Part shown: positions 60,267-64,000 of the stretch, piece after piece
How positions within the stretch are numbered: the stretch's first letter is position 1
How the letters are laid out: each line of letters starts with the position of its first letter
NCBI GenBank assembly: GCA_013399855.1
Contig: VXAY01003762.1
Span: 1-64,000 of the forward strand
Source: Oxyruncus cristatus
Taxonomy: Eukaryota; Chordata; Aves; Passeriformes; Cotingidae
Length of the DNA: 64,000 nt
Direction of reading: 5' to 3'
Program-made: the position numbers and the translations under genes
The notes under the pieces: model-generated
What the model was told of the DNA's origin: nothing
Databases searched by the model: none
Seen by the model: the letters and a program-made list of their open reading frames with translations, nothing else

Positions 60267-63200
60267 ATTTACTGGCCACTTTCAAATCAGTTTCAGGAAC
60301 CAGTGGAGGCTTCGGAGACATGAACTCCCTCAAAAGTGTTTCAGTACAAGTATAGGAAGAAAGAGAGATCCCCATAATAACATCTCCTCCTAGAAAGGGT
60401 TTTTCTATTAGACATCAGAACATTCATCCCTTCCTCTCCTTGGCCCCAGTCAAGTGAATAATAAAAGCAGAAGGAGAGTCACCAGCCACATTGGAAAGCA
60501 ATCTTCATATATTTTACTGCTCCCAGTACAACTTCTTGGAAATTAAGGCACCTGAGATAGTGATTTCAAAGGTGCCACTTCAGCCTGAGGTTTGGGAACA
60601 AGAAGGAATGAGGACACACACAAACCCATGTGATTCTCACAACAAGCTACTTGGTTCGTGAGTCTGGAAGACAAGTGGGCAGATACCACTGCACTGTTAC
60701 TTCCAAGGGCATTGCAGACATGACTTTACAGTTTGGTTTAGGGGTCTTTTGGGGGGGTTGTTTTTTGCTGATGGTGGTGGCTGTGGTTGTTTTGGGTTTT
60801 TTTAAGAAATCATTCTCCTCCAAATAGAGCAGTTTTTAGGAGAGGCCAGGCTGGCAATTTGTATAGCAGTTAACAGCAGAAAACTGCACATAATGCAGAC
60901 AAAAGAAAAAGGTGCACTAAGCTCAGAAAGTTTTAATTGAACATGTTTAAAAACAGCAAGGCATCATCTTGCATCAAAAGCTCTCTGTGGCTCACAGCTG
61001 GTGCCAGCTCTGCCATTGATGTCTCAAGTGTTTTGGGGCAATTACTTCTCCTTTGTGAATCTCTCTTTTTCCTATCTGTAAGAGAGAAAAGAGGAACCAA
61101 AGCTGGCTGTTGACACAAACATGTGCAGGTTCCCAGGTACTAGCCCATCAGGAAAGGACTTGACAGATCAGGTTTTACCTCCTTATTGTAATATGGGCTT
61201 CCAGTAAGCAGGCCACAGGGGCCCCAATTCACATTATCCACTCTGAAACTGAAGAAACTCTTGGAGTTCTACTGTGGTGTCTAAAATAAAAAGAATGATC
61301 AATGATGAGATTTTGAAGGGCTTAAATTAATTATTTTGCCTGTCTTTCCACTGACAGGTAGTTAGAAGTTTTCAAGCTATTGCCTTTGCTATATTGCAAG
61401 ATGCTGACGGACTTGAGTATATAATGATGGAAAGTAGGAGGACTACAGAGAAAAATGACTCTGTGAGAAACAAAGTTCTTAATACGCTCCATGTGCAATT
61501 TGTTGTAACAATCCTTAGTTCTAAACTAATGTTTTCTTTATATTAAAGGGGATTAATTAATATGATTATCTGTGTGTGGGATGATGACTGTGGGTAAAAT
61601 TAGAGAAAACTGGGAAGTTATGTTCACATTCAAATGGAAGTCGTAACAGTACAAGAATTACAGGATGAATGCAGTTGCTACTTCCTGAATGGAACGCAGT
61701 TGGCATGCACAAAATCCATTCCACAATGATTCTCCAAGCAACAAATGTGGAGAATCTGCAACCTTATGCACATGCTGAGAGGGATGAAATGGAGGTTGTA
61801 GCAGAGCAGAGACAGGGCAGCCAGGCTCTGTTGTAATCCTTGCAGGGGTGGTACCATGTGGCTGATAAACCAAGCACCTGTCAACCAAGGGAGAAGGTGT
61901 CTTGCTGCTGAACCAGCCACTGTGACAAAATAGCTCTCCCCAGATGCACTTGGTTCATTCACACCTCCTTCCCACAGCTACCTGCCTCCGAGGTACAATC
62001 ACCCCTCGCTGAGCACAAGCTCTATATTTTGTTGACTATATCTTTGAGAGCAAAGCAAGAGAGTTTTATACCAATCATTAACAAAGGTATGTATGAATAG
62101 AGTCACTCAGGCTCCACCTAAACATACAGAAATAGCATAATGGCAAATCAGGGCAGGGAGAAGTTTAGGGAAGACTCCATAGTAACTTCTGTGATCAGTC
62201 AAAGGCTGAAAACTGTCTTTCTCCTCCTTGGGATGTCTATTGGGTAAGAACTGCTTTCCATGTGTGCCAAATGGTTAACTTGAGTGAGTTTTCACTGGTA
62301 ATTAGAGCTTCGCTTTTGCAGTCAGCTGCTCTCAACAGCAATCTTCAAACCTTAACGTGTCACAATTTTCTAACATCAGTGCGTATCAACAAAAAGTGTG
62401 TTACTCTATAAGCTGTTTAGCATGGGTCCTTCAAGGGCAGCAGTTGCCAGCAGTGGACAGCACATTCATCTAAAAGTGGGGAGATCTGGTCTTTCTTCCT
62501 AAATTATAATAAAGGATTGGACTCTGGTATGCTGTTGTCACGTGTCCCTGAACAAGTCAGTCAAGTCACTCCCAATACAACAGAGTCCCCATAATGGGAC
62601 ACTGACAGACTTGTTGGGCACAAGGGTCTTGCCCTTCCTGCAGTGTTGACAGACCAGTCAAATACAAGGGAGTCAAGGAAACCCCCTCTTTTCACACGAC
62701 ACCCTGAAACGAAGATGGGAAAAATTATAGCACAGAGATGCAGTCAGCAATAGGTTAAGGAAGAGAAGTCACATTTTATCTGGTAACTTTTCCGTCAGCA
62801 TTAACCACTAGCAAACCACAGATGAGCCATGATCAGCACAGGCCTGTTGTAAACACCAACATTGTTACAGCTGGCTACACACACCTCTGGAGAAGGTCCT
62901 ATTGATCTGCTGGAGAGGAAGCTAACATTTTAATAACCATTTAGCTAAAAGAAATTGCTGACAAACTGTTCACAAATGGAAACTTCGAAAGTTGACTTTT
63001 GTCATGACTAAATTGAAAGAAAATATCTTCCTGTCCAATTTTAGAGCAGAGAGACCTCTGTAGTAAGTGCTATCAGCTAGCAAAATATAAAATTAAAAAT
63101 CTAAAGTGTTCTCTTTGCCATTAGAGTTGGGAAGAATTTATGGTATTTTATTCATACATAACTTCATTGGTTTGATATCTGTTAAATTGCCTGAGAATGT

Positions 63201-64000
63201 TATGCACAATAGATCAAACAAGAAATTCAGTGTATTATTTACACAGGCCTCTCGAAGTAGCACAGGCTGTACTCACTTGAAAATTGTGTCTGTTTGTTAA
63301 TCACAAAAGAACAACATTTGTTCATTTGGCCAGTCCAAAACTGGCCCTCCAAGAATGGCTGGCTGGGATGTTTCTCCAAAGTAAACAGAAACTGTCATGC
63401 ACATCAGAAAGAACTAACTCGTGTTGGTAAAAATTTTTCAAGATCCCCAGAAAATCAAACCAGTCAAACCCAGCACATAAAATCAGCTCTGTGGTTTCAC
63501 TGCGTGTGCTGTAAGTAGTAAAAAGAGGCCAAGGAAGCCAGTTTTTTCTGACTTACGGTGTTTTAGCCAGATCTGTTTAAACTTGACAATGTGAAATACT
63601 AAGGGAAAGCAGAATCTCAGCTGCACAAACCACCCCAAACTGAAGGATGCTGAAGCCTTCAACTAACAAAGACGTTTTTAATCACTCTGAAGGGATGGAC
63701 AGTTCACCGTGGTAGCGTCTATGGACCACTTCCACTGGACATTACTGGAGACACCAGAACAAAGACCTTCACTTCTGTAGCATAAGCTGCCTCATTCTGT
63801 GGGTCACACGTCAGCACAGCCCACTGCAGTGAAAGGCAAATGGGGGGTGAGGGGGGACTGTTTATTGCCTGAATAAAAACTCTTTTGCTGGATAGGAGAA
63901 ATGCAGAATCTCGACCAGTACCCTTTATCATTTATTAACTTCACTCAGTCTCATGCCCTATTTCTGTCGTTTGAGACAGAATGGTCAGATGTAGTCTTTC

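Larger units (their letters stand above)
57516..64000. other. intergenic DNA, no gene recognised
   Basis: AT-leaning unique sequence. Poly-T at 60250-60266 and a G/T-rich stretch at 60733-60806. The open frames (longest 115 codons, 58306-58653 minus) have no recognisable domain and overlap frames on the other strand. No transposon signature was seen. Confidence 0.65.

Noticed and set aside
1..64000. CRISPR arrays, operons, toxin-antitoxin or phage-defence systems
   Set aside because: Nothing of the kind. Gene density, repeats, CpG islands and splice signals are vertebrate.

Overview
The window is vertebrate nuclear DNA and almost certainly from a bird, probably a passerine. The evidence is repeat content. 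There are four CR1 LINE fragments with bird-type 3' ends. A solo LTR at 53134-53684 has the start, polyadenylation block and end that I know from songbird endogenous retroviruses. Interspersed repeats are otherwise sparse. Nothing suggests bacterial, plasmid or phage DNA: there are no operons, CRISPR arrays or IS elements. One gene is recognisable and the rest is non-coding.

The gene is a SorCS-family VPS10-domain receptor (SORCS3 or SORCS1) on the minus strand. The last 35 codons of its first coding exon are at 24448-24554 and are followed by a GTAAGT donor. The rest of exon 1 (start codon, signal peptide, propeptide) should lie in or beside the 667-N assembly gap at 24555-25221. A TATA-less CpG-island promoter surrounds it, roughly 23990-27060. 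Positions 1-24447 are therefore the start of intron 1, and about 27060-64000 is upstream intergenic DNA.

Intron 1 holds a second CpG island (16738-17460), an intact CRE/MARE-like palindrome (8240-8251), several MIR-like ancient SINE remnants (clearest at 21470-21620 and 22285-22365), a weak LTR-like segment near 14 kb, AT-rich blocks that look like conserved non-coding elements, and many poly-A/T tracts.

The upstream flank holds two abutting minus-strand CR1 fragments (35813-36975), a longer minus-strand CR1 with a broken reverse-transcriptase remnant (50669-51832), the solo LTR, an older minus-strand LTR-like segment with TATAAAAG and AATAAA spaced as in alpha/betaretroviral LTRs (about 53880-54200), a plus-strand CR1 tail (57216-57515), and two candidate CTCF sites in convergent orientation (52552 and 57590). 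No second gene was recognised.

I found no convincing new biological system. The points most worth checking are the identity and missing part of exon 1, the intronic CpG island, the nested retroviral LTRs and the ancient SINE cluster. All family calls come from recognition by eye. No alignment or database search was run.
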